From an uncultured Methanobrevibacter sp. (GTDB taxonomy: Archaea; Methanobacteriota; Methanobacteria; Methanobacteriales; Methanobacteriaceae): a stretch of 64,000 bases of DNA. The position numbers and the translations under genes are program-made. Position 1 is the stretch's first letter. Every line of letters starts with the position of its first letter. Positions 10,093 through 21,146 of the stretch are shown here, in pieces. The stretch is from positions 1 through 64,000 of the forward strand of contig NZ_CAMVPN010000004.1 of assembly GCF_947169325.1 (NCBI RefSeq). The letters run 5' to 3'. The notes below the pieces were generated by a model. That model was not told where the DNA came from and did no database searches. It worked only from the letters and a program-made list of their open reading frames with translations.

Positions 10093-10380
10093 TTATTTCG
10101 CGTTGATTTCATTTTCAGATCTTGTAACCAGGTCTGATAATGAATTGCGAACATTTTCAGGAATGGATTCATTTTCCTTATCGGCAATTACCTGGGAAAT
10201 GATTTTACACAGGACAAAAATGGCATGTTTGTGCTCCGCTTTTGTCTTATGAATGTGGTGAGGGCTTATTTTTAGGGTGATATACTCACTGCAATCATTG
10301 GTAATTTGGTCATCTTCCGCTAAGTATTTTAAAACATATACTAAAAATTGATGTAATTGTATCATTTCGTCTTTGTACAT
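10093..10380 (-). CDS. UPF0058-like small protein
   Basis: MYKDEMIQLHQFLVYVLKYL N-terminus characteristic of the UPF0058 family in methanogens. Confidence 0.65.
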   Translation of the reverse strand: MYKDEMIQLHQFLVYVLKYLAEDDQITNDCSEYITLKISPHHIHKTKAEHKHAIFVLCKIISQVIADKENESIPENVRNSLSDLVTRSENEINAK

Positions 10381-11359
10381 TATATCTTACCCTTTAACTA
10401 ATTTCAGTTAGTTAAAAATTTAACTCCCGTTTCTATACAATAATATTATAATCTAATCATATTTAAATATTGCATTCCAAATAGTTTACATATTTTTGTT
10501 ATTCAATTCAAATTAACTAGAAGTTAAATCCTGCTTTAAAATGACATGGGCGCCACTGAAACTGTTGAAGATGACAACATGTTGAAGCTGGATATATATC
10601 GCAGGGAATTAAAAATCATATTTGTAAATGTGGATCGATAATGTCAATGTCAATGCCAAATAAAATGAGGAGTTGCCATATGACAATTGTTTTAATCAAG
10701 CGTTCGTTCAATATAACGGTAAGGTTTTTTGAGAAGAAATTTGAAGTGAAATAAACATTAATCAAACACCACATTTACCCCCGGATTTCTGGAAAATACC
10801 TAATAAAAAAGAACATTTACGTCAATTAGAGAATTAAAATAAGTTCAATACTAAAAAAGCAAAAGTTAATGTCAAAAAATAGATTTAAAAACAATATAAA
10901 GTTAGAAATGAATCTAACTTCATATTTCCCATAACTTTTAATATTATACTAAAATCCTATTAGAATTTTGTACAATAAGTTATATTAACTTAATATTATT
11001 TAATAGTTTTGATACGTATCATGAAAGCAACAAAAGCTCACCAAAGGAAAATCAAAACTCAAAATTTTTTACGTTCAACCATCGAGTTCCAATCAATAGA
11101 ATCTTAATAATATAATGATGATGAGTCTTAGAATGGTTATTGACAATGTTAACAACAATTCACATTTTTTACTCAAATTTATCACCTTAAAAGTTATGGA
11201 TGATTTAATTTAAGCGAGCAAAATCTTTCAAGGCCTAGGCCCAATAATATTTTAAACTAGCTAATATATAAATTAATCGATGATTTAAGAGCGTTAAATT
11301 GTTTTTAGATTAAAATATTTACTTATACTTGTTAAATTGTATTAAAAAGGAATTTTGTC

Positions 11360-12085
11360 TTACTTTCCAAGGACATTTACATCAAATTCATTTGTCTCGA
11401 CAATCCTCGGAAGCCTTCCGACAGTTCCCACATTATCACCACAGATTATCAAAGCGCCATCGAAAAACTCCCTGAAATTATCACAGCACTCCAAGGCATT
11501 TGAAACCTTATCCTCACTGGTATCACCAATTACATCATTCGCTATTCTGGTTGCAAGGCCATCGCAAAGTGAAGCTGACCGGCCGATGACAGTGACGCTG
11601 TCTGCATCGCCAAAGCTTATCGAATGGCCAATTTTGGCTGAAGAGGTGCAGATTCCCAATGGCTTTGATCTTTTGCGAATCTCAAAGGCGATGTCATTTC
11701 CAAGAATCTCATTGTTAGAGTATATTCCGCACAAGAGCTTCCTGTCATTGACAAGTGCAATGTCCCCGCCGTTTTCAACTATTGAATAGCTTGAGCCTTT
11801 AGCAATGAGATACTCCAGACTCATTTCGGAAATTGTTCCGGCAACGCAGGCCATAGGTCCCACATCGGCAAAAGCTGAGGATTCATACATCCTCAGGACA
11901 ATGTCCGGCAAATCCCCCTCCGGAGCCTCAAGAGGGCTTAGGGCATTGGAGAAATCATTATGTGTGAATATATGATTTTTCAAATCACGGCGAAGGGAAT
12001 GTATGTATCTTTTCAAATCATCACCGTCAATGTCAGACGTCAATCTGATGTGGGTTTCCTCCAAAACAATCTCCTCAAAATACAT
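11360..12085 (-). CDS. UPF0280 family protein (ApbE-related)
   Basis: ADVGPMACVAGTISE, VENGGDIAL, CTSSAKIGHSISFGDADSVTVIG. Confidence 0.75.
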   Translation of the reverse strand: MYFEEIVLEETHIRLTSDIDGDDLKRYIHSLRRDLKNHIFTHNDFSNALSPLEAPEGDLPDIVLRMYESSAFADVGPMACVAGTISEMSLEYLIAKGSSYSIVENGGDIALVNDRKLLCGIYSNNEILGNDIAFEIRKRSKPLGICTSSAKIGHSISFGDADSVTVIGRSASLCDGLATRIANDVIGDTSEDKVSNALECCDNFREFFDGALIICGDNVGTVGRLPRIVETNEFDVNVLGK

Positions 12086-12130
12086 GTTTAATAATTTAAT
12101 TTATTAGTTATTAAAATTATATTAAATATC

Positions 12131-13510
12131 ATGAAAGCCCTTAACAAGATGCTGTGTTTGGTTGACGGTGAGCACTACCTGCCCGTCACCCAGGAAGCAA
12201 TAGATACACTTAACAATTTGGACCACATTGACATCGTGTGTGCAGTATTCATAGGAGGAACCGAAAAGCTCAGGGACGATTCAGAGGAATCCTACTCAGA
12301 AAAGCTTGGCGTTCCAGTTAAATTTGCAACAGACAAGGACATCCCATATGACCTGATTGTTGAAATGATAAGGCAATACGGTGTCGATACGGTGATGGAT
12401 TTAAGCGACGAGCCTATACTTGACTATCCGAAAAGGTTCAAGATAGCATGCAAGGTGCTCAACGAAGGAATAAGCTATGAAGGACCTGACTTCAAGTTCG
12501 AACCAACATCACAATATGACATCATGGAAAAGCCTTCAATTACAATCCTCGGAACAGGAAAGCGTATCGGAAAGACTGCAGTTTCAGGATACGTCTCAAG
12601 GCTGATTGACAAGAACGGCTATGAACCGTGCGTCATTGCAATGGGAAGGGGAGGACCTGAAGAGCCCGAAATAGTCCACGGAGAAGACCTTGAAATCAAT
12701 GCCGAATTTCTCCTTGAACAGTCAGAAAAAGGAGTTCACGCTGCAAGCGACCATTGGGAAGACGCCCTTATGAGCAGAATACTTACCATCGGATGCAGAC
12801 GCTGCGGAGGTGGAATGGCAGGCGAAGTCTTTTTGACAAACATGAAAAAGGGAGCGAAGCTTGCTAATGAGGTCAACTCCAAGTTCGCAATCTTTGAAGG
12901 AAGCGGAGCCGCAATACCTCCAATAAAGACAAACAAAAAAATAGCATTAATCGGTGCAAACCAGCCGATTGAAAACCTCACAACCTACTTCGGACCCTAC
13001 AGGGTCGGGCTTGGCGATCTGGTAATCCTTACAATGTGCGAGGAACCTATGTGTTCAGATGAAAAACGGGAAAAAATAGAAAGTTTTGTAGCTGAAATAA
13101 ACCCTGATGCAACTGTCATATCAACCGTGTTCAGGCCAAAGCCTTTGGATGACATTTCAGGTAAAAAGGTATTGTTTGCAACCACAGCCCCTGAAGAGGT
13201 CAAGGACAAGCTTGTCGAATACCTTGAAGAGCATTACGGATGTGAAGTGATAGGCACAACCGCACATCTCTCAAACAGGCCCCTGCTTAGAGAGGACATG
13301 AAAAAGTACATGGACAAGGCTGAAGTAATGCTTACCGAACTTAAGGCTGCGGCAGTTGATGTGGCCACCAAGGATGCGATAGCAGCCGGCCTTGATGTTG
13401 TCTACTGCGACAATATTCCTGTTGCAATCAGCGATTCCTATCCTTCATTAAGTGATTCAGTTATAAAATTAGTTGATTCTGCTATTGATGATTTTAACAA
13501 ATCATCATAA
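12131..13510 (+). CDS. cpgS: Cyclic 2,3-diphosphoglycerate synthetase
   Basis: P-loop [26 protein letters not shown]; length ~460 aa typical of cPGS. Confidence 0.85.
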   Translation: MKALNKMLCLVDGEHYLPVTQEAIDTLNNLDHIDIVCAVFIGGTEKLRDDSEESYSEKLGVPVKFATDKDIPYDLIVEMIRQYGVDTVMDLSDEPILDYPKRFKIACKVLNEGISYEGPDFKFEPTSQYDIMEKPSITILGTGKRIGKTAVSGYVSRLIDKNGYEPCVIAMGRGGPEEPEIVHGEDLEINAEFLLEQSEKGVHAASDHWEDALMSRILTIGCRRCGGGMAGEVFLTNMKKGAKLANEVNSKFAIFEGSGAAIPPIKTNKKIALIGANQPIENLTTYFGPYRVGLGDLVILTMCEEPMCSDEKREKIESFVAEINPDATVISTVFRPKPLDDISGKKVLFATTAPEEVKDKLVEYLEEHYGCEVIGTTAHLSNRPLLREDMKKYMDKAEVMLTELKAAAVDVATKDAIAAGLDVVYCDNIPVAISDSYPSLSDSVIKLVDSAIDDFNKSS

Positions 13511-13530
13511 TTTCTTTTTTTACAGCCAAA

Positions 13531-13791
13531 TTACAAATATTTTAAAACTTCAATTCCCAAATCAGTGCTTTTGTATAATCTGCCCTTTCTAGCATTTTCG
13601 TTTAAGCAGACTACAAGATTTTTTTCTTTCAAATCTTTCAGTACATTGGAGACATGGTTTGTCCTCAAACCTATTTCCTCAGCAATTGCAGATGGGATTT
13701 TCATACTTTCGCCTATACATTTTAGAATGTTTGTTCGGTATTCTGATGCAAGTATATAACCGACCAATTCAAAAATCTCATCATTGTTCAT
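13531..13791 (-). CDS. Winged-helix transcriptional regulator
   Basis: wHTH pattern EYRTNILKCIGE...IPSAIAEEIGLRTNHVSNVLKDLKEKNLV. Confidence 0.75.
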   Translation of the reverse strand: MNNDEIFELVGYILASEYRTNILKCIGESMKIPSAIAEEIGLRTNHVSNVLKDLKEKNLVVCLNENARKGRLYKSTDLGIEVLKYL

Positions 13792-13925
13792 ATTTACTTA
13801 TTACTAATTAATCAATAAAAAAAGTTATGTATAATAATGGTTACATTTAAACACTTTTATCAATTAAATAAATACAATTGCAAATAAAAACATTTAATTA
13901 AAAATAGTGAAAAATAATATTAATA

Positions 13926-14639
13926 ATGAAAAGAATCGCAATAGGAATCGGAGAAAACGACAATATTTTGAAAGCAATCAAAATCTTTCAAAAAGAACAT
14001 GATTTAGACATCAACCGCATTGACAATGACAACGATTTGGTCAAGGCAATACTTGATGATGACATTGACGCCGTCATAAGAGGGTCTCTTCCGGCATCCG
14101 GAGTAATGAAGGAACTGAAAAGGCACTACCCCGACATCTCAAGGGCAACATACGTTAACGGCGAAGGACGTGAGTTTCTCCTGACACCCGTCGGAATCGA
14201 TGAGGGAAACACCCTTGATGAAAAACTGAAGATTGCCATAAACTGCGGTGAATTTCTAAAAAAGCTTTCAAAGGAACCTAAAATTGCAGTGCTTGCAGAC
14301 GGTCGCAAAGGAGATTACGGAAGAAGCGAAACAATCTCCAAATCAATCGATGATAGCGAGAAGCTGACAGAGATGATTCAAAAAAACACTGATTTTGAAG
14401 TCAAAAACTATTATATCCTGATAGAAAAAGCCCTGAAAGACAACTGCAATGTCATAATAGCTCCTGACGGAATTATAGGAAACATAATATTCAGAACACT
14501 TATTTTAGTCAATTCCTGGCCAAGCTGCGGAGCGGTAACCTTCGGAACCGACACAGTATACATCGACACAAGCCGGGACCAGACAGTCGAAGGATATCTC
14601 AGAAGCATAGAATTTGCATACAATTTAACCAACCTTTAA
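13926..14639 (+). CDS. mtxX: Methanogenesis marker protein 4 / MtxX-like
   Basis: AVIRGSLPASGVMKELK, VLADGRKGDYGRS, NSWPSCGAVTFG. Confidence 0.75.
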   Translation: MKRIAIGIGENDNILKAIKIFQKEHDLDINRIDNDNDLVKAILDDDIDAVIRGSLPASGVMKELKRHYPDISRATYVNGEGREFLLTPVGIDEGNTLDEKLKIAINCGEFLKKLSKEPKIAVLADGRKGDYGRSETISKSIDDSEKLTEMIQKNTDFEVKNYYILIEKALKDNCNVIIAPDGIIGNIIFRTLILVNSWPSCGAVTFGTDTVYIDTSRDQTVEGYLRSIEFAYNLTNL

Positions 14640-14691
14640 TAATGTCGAGTGACATATAATTAATTACTATAAATTTTAAAGGGATAATAAA

Positions 14692-15456
14692 ATGGCAGAA
14701 AATATACTTTATAGAATTTATGAATGGTATATCTCAAGAGGCCTTGTTCCGGAAAAGATGCCTAAACACGTGGCAATCATCATGGACGGAAACAGAAGGT
14801 ATTCCAAACTCCAAGGCAATGCCGATGTCTTGAAAGGACATGAAATGGGGGTTGACACTTTGGAAAACGTTTTGGACTGGAGTGTCGAGCTTGGAATAGA
14901 AATCGTGACTGCCTATGCTTTTTCAACAGAAAACTTCAACAGACCGAAACATGAAGTTGACGGACTGATGAGGCTTTTCGTAATCAACTTCAAAAGACTG
15001 GTCGACCATGAAAAGATTCACAAGAATGAAGTTAGAGTTAAAGTTGTAGGAAGAACAGAGCTGTTGCCGGAAGATGTAAGGGAAGCCATCAGGGAAGCGG
15101 AGGAAGCCACCGCACACTACAACAAAAGACTTTTCAACCTTGCAATCGGATATGACGGACGTCTTGAAATCATAGATTCATTCAAAAAAATCATTGAAGA
15201 CGTTCAGGCGGGAAAAATCACAATTGATGACGTTGACGAGGACCTTGTAAGCAAAAACCTCTATACAGAAGGACTGGACGATCCAAACCTCATCATAAGA
15301 ACAAGCGGTGAGGAACGTCTAAGCGGATTCCTGCTGTGGCAATCATCATATTCAGAGCTTTATTTCTGTGAAACATTATGGCCGGAACTCAGAAAAGTGG
15401 ACTTCATAAGAGCAATCAGGTCATACCAGGCAAGGGACAGAAGATTCGGTGTATAA
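14692..15456 (+). CDS. uppS: cis-prenyltransferase (undecaprenyl-diphosphate synthase family)
   Basis: [54 protein letters not shown]. Confidence 0.93.
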   Translation: MAENILYRIYEWYISRGLVPEKMPKHVAIIMDGNRRYSKLQGNADVLKGHEMGVDTLENVLDWSVELGIEIVTAYAFSTENFNRPKHEVDGLMRLFVINFKRLVDHEKIHKNEVRVKVVGRTELLPEDVREAIREAEEATAHYNKRLFNLAIGYDGRLEIIDSFKKIIEDVQAGKITIDDVDEDLVSKNLYTEGLDDPNLIIRTSGEERLSGFLLWQSSYSELYFCETLWPELRKVDFIRAIRSYQARDRRFGV

Positions 15457-15458
15457 AC

Positions 15459-16220
15459 ATGATTGATACTCATTGCCACATTGATTTTGAAGATTTTGAC
15501 AAGGACCGTGAAGAGACAATCCAAAGAGCTAAGGACAAGCTTGACTGCATAGTCGCATCAGGATTCAGCAACGACAGCAACAGAGCAGTCCTTGAACTTT
15601 CAAAAGAATATGAAGGTTTCATTTACCCTACTTTTGGTTTCCATCCTGTCAGTTCACAAAACTCCACAAATGAAGAGCTTGAAGAAGCGCAGAATTACCT
15701 AATTGACAATCTTGACAATATCGTTGCGGTCGGTGAAGTCGGAATGGACTATTACTATGTCACAGACAAGGCCATGCGCGAAAGGCAAAGGGAAATCTTC
15801 ACAAGCTTTTTAGACCTTGCAAATGAGCATAAGGTTCCAATCGTTATGCACGTTAGAGACTGTGAGAAAAAGGCCGTGAACATCATTCAGGATTACGGAG
15901 ACATTCCTTATTTTGTTTTCCACTGCTATGGCGGCAGCTTCAAGACCGCAAAAAGAATCATGGACATGGACAATGCATACATGAGCTTTTCAACCATGCT
16001 CTGCTATTCCAAACAGCATCAGGAGTTGGTTGAAAAGATAGATTTGGACTACATCTTAACAGAAACCGACAGTCCGTACCTTGCAATGACCAAGGATGAG
16101 AGAAACGAACCCGTTAATGTAGTCAATGCAGTCAGAAAAATAGCTGAACTTAAAAATACTGACGTTGATGTTGTTGATGATGTGACAACCAAAAACGCCA
16201 GAAAAATCTTTAAAATTTAG
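15459..16220 (+). CDS. TatD family hydrolase (start corrected to 15459)
   Basis: MIDTHCHIDFEDFD, VGEVGMDYYY, ILTETDSPYL; the longer ORF from 15378 overlaps uppS. Confidence 0.88.
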   Translation: MIDTHCHIDFEDFDKDREETIQRAKDKLDCIVASGFSNDSNRAVLELSKEYEGFIYPTFGFHPVSSQNSTNEELEEAQNYLIDNLDNIVAVGEVGMDYYYVTDKAMRERQREIFTSFLDLANEHKVPIVMHVRDCEKKAVNIIQDYGDIPYFVFHCYGGSFKTAKRIMDMDNAYMSFSTMLCYSKQHQELVEKIDLDYILTETDSPYLAMTKDERNEPVNVVNAVRKIAELKNTDVDVVDDVTTKNARKIFKI

Positions 16221-16594
16221 TAGTGAAGCGTAAAATTCAAATTTATCAAAACATCATTGTTTTCCTTGACCGCTTCGATTTCAAGTTCAAAGTCTGTCAA
16301 GTCCTTTTTTACCAAATCAACCAGATGCCACTCCAGAAGGGAATCGTTTAAAAATATAACGAACTGGTTTCTGAATATCTGAATCGGCTTTCTGCAAAAT
16401 AGCTTGAAAGCATAGAAATACATCTCCATTCTGAAAATCAGATCTTCCTTATCTCCGTTTCCGTTGATGAAATAGTCCTTCAAATCCTCCTGCAGGACTT
16501 TTCCTTCATCACCGACATCCACCTTGAATGTTTCCATTTCCACCAAATCTTCCATCAGCTGCTTTTTTTCCTCATCACTATACACTTTAATCAC
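16217..16594 (-). CDS. Hypothetical protein
   Basis: ORF overlapping the upstream gene end; no family recognised. Confidence 0.55.
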   Translation of the reverse strand: MIKVYSDEEKKQLMEDLVEMETFKVDVGDEGKVLQEDLKDYFINGNGDKEDLIFRMEMYFYAFKLFCRKPIQIFRNQFVIFLNDSLLEWHLVDLVKKDLTDFELEIEAVKENNDVLINLNFTLHY

Positions 16595-16900
16595 CGCAAT
16601 ATGTAAATTTCAATTTTATAACCTTATAATCATTAGGCATGAACGTAACTTTAAATCTGTCAAAGGCATCATCAAGCTTTCTTAAAAGGGAAAGCTCCAA
16701 ATCATCGGGGATGACATGTATTATGAAATAATCGTCTTCGATTTTGAAGTTGACATCATCAAAGACCGGCAATCCGAGCTCTGATGAAAACACGTACCTG
16801 TAAACTATCAGCTCATAATCATTGACTTTTTTGCCGTTGATGATGATGTCTGCCAGTTCATCCTGCAGTTTGGATGCAATAGCTTCAAATGTAATTATAC
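16587..16900 (-). CDS. Hypothetical protein, probably with a non-ATG start near 16895-16900
   Basis: The ATG ORF (to 16793) continues upstream in frame as ...ITFEAIASKLQDELADIIINGKKVNDYELIVYRY-VFSSELG; start not resolved. Confidence 0.5.
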
Positions 16901-16903
16901 CAC

Positions 16904-17152
16904 CTAAAACCTTTTCCAGACGTCCATCTTGCTTTTCTTGTCAAAATATCTGTTCAAGTCCTGATTGTCAACGCTCATGTTTGGCTGAAACATGCCGCAT
17001 GAATCATCAGGGTCAGTATGGCCCTGGCCCTTTGTGCAGATTATTCCCTGAGCAGGTCCTCTAATCTGGACATTGCTTTTCCAGAACCTGCAGTTAAGGC
17101 AAACCCTGTCGTATCCGACATCAGATATTCTGATTCCATCAATGTCATGCAT
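16904..17152 (-). CDS. Hypothetical small protein with 4 Cys (possible metal binding)
   Basis: CLNCRFW...GIICTKGQGHTDPDDSCGMF. Confidence 0.6.
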   Translation of the reverse strand: MHDIDGIRISDVGYDRVCLNCRFWKSNVQIRGPAQGIICTKGQGHTDPDDSCGMFQPNMSVDNQDLNRYFDKKSKMDVWKRF

Positions 17153-17160
17153 TTAACCAC

Positions 17161-17541
17161 CTATTCCAACGGCAGCAAATCCCTTTCGCCAAACACTTCC
17201 TTTGCGGCGGCTATGCCGTTGATGGATTTTGGAAAACCGCAGTAGGCACTCATCTGCATTATTATTTCAACAATTTCAGTTGGAGAGTTTCCAACATTCA
17301 ATGCAGCGCCAATGTGGTCCTTAAGCTGGGGAACTGTTCCCAAAACTGTCAGTGCCGCAACGGTGCACAGCTCACGGGTCTTCAAGTCAACCTCGCTTCG
17401 TGTGTAGATTTCAGAGTAGGGAAACTCAACCACAAAGCGTGACATGTCAGGGGCGACATCGTCAATGTCCTTGAAAATCTCTTCAATTGACCTTTCCTGA
17501 ATGCCCTCAAGGACATCCTTTCCTTTTTCATATCTAGACAT
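17161..17541 (-). CDS. Carboxymuconolactone decarboxylase family protein
   Basis: RELCTVAALTVLGTVPQLKDHIGAALNVGNSPTEIVEIIMQMSAYCGFP. Confidence 0.88.
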   Translation of the reverse strand: MSRYEKGKDVLEGIQERSIEEIFKDIDDVAPDMSRFVVEFPYSEIYTRSEVDLKTRELCTVAALTVLGTVPQLKDHIGAALNVGNSPTEIVEIIMQMSAYCGFPKSINGIAAAKEVFGERDLLPLE

Positions 17542-17557
17542 ACATTAACATATGTCA

Positions 17558-18052
17558 CTAAACCCATTTAACATTAGCTGTCGTGAAAACGTAATGGGGC
17601 GAGAAGACAGGATTGTACAGTCTGTTTGTCGATGAGGTTGTATTGAAGCTTATGGCTATTGACTTTCTCAAATAGAAGTTGATTCTATCTCCAATCGTGT
17701 CCAGTTCATCCTTGCTGAACTTCTGCGATGATTTGGCATATACCGTGAACTGTATCCATCTCTTGTCGTAATTGCTATCCTCGAGTTCCTGATAGGAAAC
17801 GTTTATTATCTCCACAGTATATGGAACGAGAAGCATTCCCTTTGAGCCGGGATAATCCGAAAAGCTTCCTGTCGGATACATTCCAGTTGAGGATATGCCT
17901 ATGGCCTCGTTTGCCCCGTTTCTTGCAGCAGTCATTGCAGTGTTGAGTTCGCTTTCGCTGGCTATGAATATCACTGAAAGCATCATTATCAAAATCAGCA
18001 CTCCTGTCAAGAACAGATATTCTGCGCTGATCTGGCCTTTTGAGTCAATCAT
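17558..18052 (-). CDS. Class III signal peptide (pilin-like) protein
   Basis: MIDSKGQISAEYLFLTGVLILIMMLSVIFIA (QxSxEYLF type processing motif). Confidence 0.8.
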   Translation of the reverse strand: MIDSKGQISAEYLFLTGVLILIMMLSVIFIASESELNTAMTAARNGANEAIGISSTGMYPTGSFSDYPGSKGMLLVPYTVEIINVSYQELEDSNYDKRWIQFTVYAKSSQKFSKDELDTIGDRINFYLRKSIAISFNTTSSTNRLYNPVFSPHYVFTTANVKWV

Positions 18053-18444
18053 GATATCACTATCCTCCCGTTGCCGTTTTTGGAAACCAGATAGCTGCTT
18101 CCGCTGTGGAGATTATATTTCGAATCAAAATTCGATACCGGAATCAATGTTTCCCCCATCCTGTCAGCATATTCCATCGTCAGCTTGCCGTTTTCAACAG
18201 TTATTTCATAATAGCCAACATCGGAAGGCAGCGTGATTGATTTGGAGTATCCTTCCCCATTGGAATTCACTTGGCTTATTGAGTTTGCAACATCATCGAG
18301 AATCACCCTATGAGCTACGCTTTCTTCGATATTCAAACTTGATTCAATCATGGATTGTGATATGAATAACAATGGAAGGGCAATTATTAAAATAATGAAG
18401 ATTGAAAATAAATACTCTATTGAAATAAAACCTTTATTGTCCAT
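18049..18444 (-). CDS. Class III signal peptide-like (pilin-like) protein
   Basis: MDNKGFISIEYLFSIFIILIIALPLLF; overlaps the next pilin-like gene. Confidence 0.7.
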   Translation of the reverse strand: MDNKGFISIEYLFSIFIILIIALPLLFISQSMIESSLNIEESVAHRVILDDVANSISQVNSNGEGYSKSITLPSDVGYYEITVENGKLTMEYADRMGETLIPVSNFDSKYNLHSGSSYLVSKNGNGRIVIS

Positions 18445-18539
18445 GATTTTAGATTATCTTAGTTATTAATAAAGTTTCTCTGATTAAAAATCAATTTTGA
18501 TACATACTTATTAATATGATTTGAAATAAACAATTAATC

Positions 18540-19292
18540 ATGAAAGGAAAAGTTATTTTTATTGGTGCAGGTCCCGGCGACCCTGATTTAATAACAGTAA
18601 AAGGAAGAAAGGTTATTGAAGAGGCAGATGTGATTATCTATGCAGGTTCACTTGTAAACAAGGACGTATTATGTCCTGCAAAGGAAGAGTGTGAAATTCA
18701 CAATAGCGCTTATCTCAATTTGGATGAAACCGATGCAATAATTACTGAAGCGGTTAATGAAGGCAAATTGGTTGCCCGTGTTCATACCGGAGACCCTTCA
18801 ATCTACGGCGCAATTGCAGAGCAGATCCGTGAGCTTAAAAAGCATGACATCGAATATGAAATCATTCCTGGCGTAAGTTCACTCTTCGGTACCGCAAGCG
18901 TTCTTGAAGCAGAACTGACACTGCCTGAAATCTCACAAAGTGTCATCATCACACGTCCTGAAGGAAGGACCCCTAAACCACGGGGAGAAAGCATTGCAAG
19001 CTTTTCAAAACACCATGCGACCATGTGCATCTTTTTGGGAATAGGCATGATTGACAAAGTTGTTGGAGAACTGCTTGAAGGTTATGAGGAAACTACTCCT
19101 GTTGCTGTAGTCAAGAAGGCAACCTGGCCTGACCAGCAAATAATCAGAGGAACACTTGCAGACATTGCAGAAAAAGTTAAAGATGCCAACATTACAAAGA
19201 CTGCAATGATTGTGGTGGGAGATGTCCTCGATCCAGGGGATTTCAACGCATCCAAGCTATACGACAAAAACTTCAAACATGAATACAGATAA
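18540..19292 (+). CDS. cbiF: Cobalt-precorrin-4 methyltransferase
   Basis: VIFIGAGPGDPDLITVKG, YAGSLVN, VARVHTGDPSIYGAIAEQ, ATWPDQQIIRGTL. Confidence 0.9.
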   Translation: MKGKVIFIGAGPGDPDLITVKGRKVIEEADVIIYAGSLVNKDVLCPAKEECEIHNSAYLNLDETDAIITEAVNEGKLVARVHTGDPSIYGAIAEQIRELKKHDIEYEIIPGVSSLFGTASVLEAELTLPEISQSVIITRPEGRTPKPRGESIASFSKHHATMCIFLGIGMIDKVVGELLEGYEETTPVAVVKKATWPDQQIIRGTLADIAEKVKDANITKTAMIVVGDVLDPGDFNASKLYDKNFKHEYR

Positions 19293-19326
19293 TTCGGGAC
19301 TCACAAAAGTCCCATAAACCCTTTTT

Positions 19327-19866
19327 TTAATCCTCACCGATTACCTTAACATCATTAAATGCGTCATGATTGGAAACATAGACCATGCATACCTTGTCCT
19401 TCATTGCGAAGACAAATGAATAGCTTTCATCATCATATTTCTGATAATAACCTGAATATCCAAGCATTTGGGTAGGGCTTCCGCCGACATTGGCAGCCAC
19501 TTCCTTGGAGTTTATCCCTGAACCAGGCGTTCTTGTTATTCCAATTTCAAGGTAGTTCTTATCGCCGTTCCATCCCATTGCTGTTGACTTTACGTTTCCG
19601 TCATAGCTGACCTCATTTCTGGAGGGGTCGTTGACGTAGTCCGATGGGATTTCAAACTTGACTCCGTCGACCTCAACGATTTGGGTTTGGCTTGTCATGA
19701 GAAATGCTGCGGCAGAAACGGCAATTATAACCACAATAACAGCAGCTATGATTATATATTTATTTAAAAATTTATTCTTAGGTGATGGTGCCTTTTCACC
19801 ACAGTTTGGACAAAACTGGCCGTTTTCCTTTAATTTTGCACCGCATTTTTGGCAATATTCTTCCAT
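19327..19866 (-). CDS. Zinc-ribbon domain membrane protein
   Basis: N-terminal YCQKCGAKLKENGQFCPNCGEKA followed by one TM segment. Confidence 0.75.
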   Translation of the reverse strand: MEEYCQKCGAKLKENGQFCPNCGEKAPSPKNKFLNKYIIIAAVIVVIIAVSAAAFLMTSQTQIVEVDGVKFEIPSDYVNDPSRNEVSYDGNVKSTAMGWNGDKNYLEIGITRTPGSGINSKEVAANVGGSPTQMLGYSGYYQKYDDESYSFVFAMKDKVCMVYVSNHDAFNDVKVIGED

Positions 19867-19890
19867 AATATATCACCAATATCGAAAAAA

Positions 19891-20835
19891 TTAGCTGTAT
19901 TTGTCTTTAATCTCATTCATTAGTCTTAGCTTTTCAAACGCAACATCCTTTGGTGCCCTTCTAAGTCCGCAGTCAGGATCCAAAATCAGATTGTCCTTTC
20001 CGACAATGTCTATGGCCTCAGTAACGAGATTTTCAATGTCGTTAATGTCATCGACTTCATTTACTGATGAGTCAACGCATCCGAATCCTATTTTTTTGCC
20101 TGATATAAGTGATGCATTGTCTTTTAAAACTCCCAAGTTCACATTATTTCCGGCAAATTCAAAATCCAAAATGTCCACGTTGAATCTGGAAATGTCTTTG
20201 AATGCATCCTTTAAAATGCCGCATACATGCATTCCCAATGGAACGTCCAAACCGTCCTTGAGTATGTCAATGGCTTCACGGGCGGTTTTCATCTCCACCA
20301 TTCCTGTTGAAAGGAAAGGTTCATCTATTTGGATATAGACCGGCTTGACCTTTTTGGCAATTGCGTCAACTTCAAACTTAAGGCTGTGGGCCAAATCTAT
20401 GATTGCATCTTCCTTGTTTTTATAAAATGACTGTACTCTTGAAGAGTGTACGATTGTATTGGGCCCTGTGATGATTCCTTTAACGCCCTTGCCTTCAGGA
20501 ATGCTTCCGCCATAGTATTCCTTGATTACCTTTTTGGCGAATTGAAGGTCCTTTATTGAAATTTCCTGTGTCGGGTTTCTGATTTTACCGACTATGAAGG
20601 TGTTTCCACCTTCTATTTTCATTCCAGGAATGTATTTTGTAAAAATAGATACCATGTCACCTCTCACCTGACCGTCTGAGACTATGTCCACTCCTGCGTC
20701 AAGCTGGGCTGTGACACTGCTTCTGATGGCTTCCTTGAAAGGGTCGTAAGCTCCGAAGCTATTAAGCAATTTATCTTTAAAATTAGATGGTGAGCTTTCG
20801 CTGGCTGGAAAGCTACCTACAACAGTTGATCTCAT
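19891..20835 (-). CDS. metE: Archaeal core MetE-like methionine synthase
   Basis: TVVGSFPA, IQIDEPFLSTG, MHVCG, LDPDCGLRRAP. Confidence 0.85.
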   Translation of the reverse strand: MRSTVVGSFPASESSPSNFKDKLLNSFGAYDPFKEAIRSSVTAQLDAGVDIVSDGQVRGDMVSIFTKYIPGMKIEGGNTFIVGKIRNPTQEISIKDLQFAKKVIKEYYGGSIPEGKGVKGIITGPNTIVHSSRVQSFYKNKEDAIIDLAHSLKFEVDAIAKKVKPVYIQIDEPFLSTGMVEMKTAREAIDILKDGLDVPLGMHVCGILKDAFKDISRFNVDILDFEFAGNNVNLGVLKDNASLISGKKIGFGCVDSSVNEVDDINDIENLVTEAIDIVGKDNLILDPDCGLRRAPKDVAFEKLRLMNEIKDKYS

Positions 20836-21146
20836 TTTTTGTTCCCAGTATCAAGTTTTCTGATTTTTTCAACTTCTTCATCATCGATTGGAAGCTCGAC
20901 AACTGATGTTCCATGGCAAGGTTTTGTGTAAGGCAGAAACACAGTTCCCTTTTCATGGTCAAAACCGATTGGTATCGGTGGAATTCCGATTACGCGAACG
21001 CCCAATACCTGATCTCCAGGCTTGATGTAAACGATGTCATCAGCCTTGAATCTGATAATCATTGCGCAATCCTTGAAACCTGCCTTTGAAGCGTGGATTT
21101 CATAGTTGTCTGATTGTTGAAGGTAGGTATCTAAACAGAATGACAT
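20832..21146 (-). CDS. DUF1894 family protein
   Basis: Position and sequence next to metE and a DUF1890 gene; methanogen-conserved. Confidence 0.7.
   Translation of the reverse strand: MSFCLDTYLQQSDNYEIHASKAGFKDCAMIIRFKADDIVYIKPGDQVLGVRVIGIPPIPIGFDHEKGTVFLPYTKPCHGTSVVELPIDDEEVEKIRKLDTGNKK

Noticed and set aside
11355-11789. 144-aa + strand ORF opposite the UPF0280 gene
   Set aside because: Fully antisense to a recognised family; Ser/Pro-rich shadow ORF
15378-15458. Upstream extension of TatD ([27 protein letters not shown])
   Set aside because: Overlaps the uppS 3' end; TatD homology begins at MIDTHCHID, position 15459
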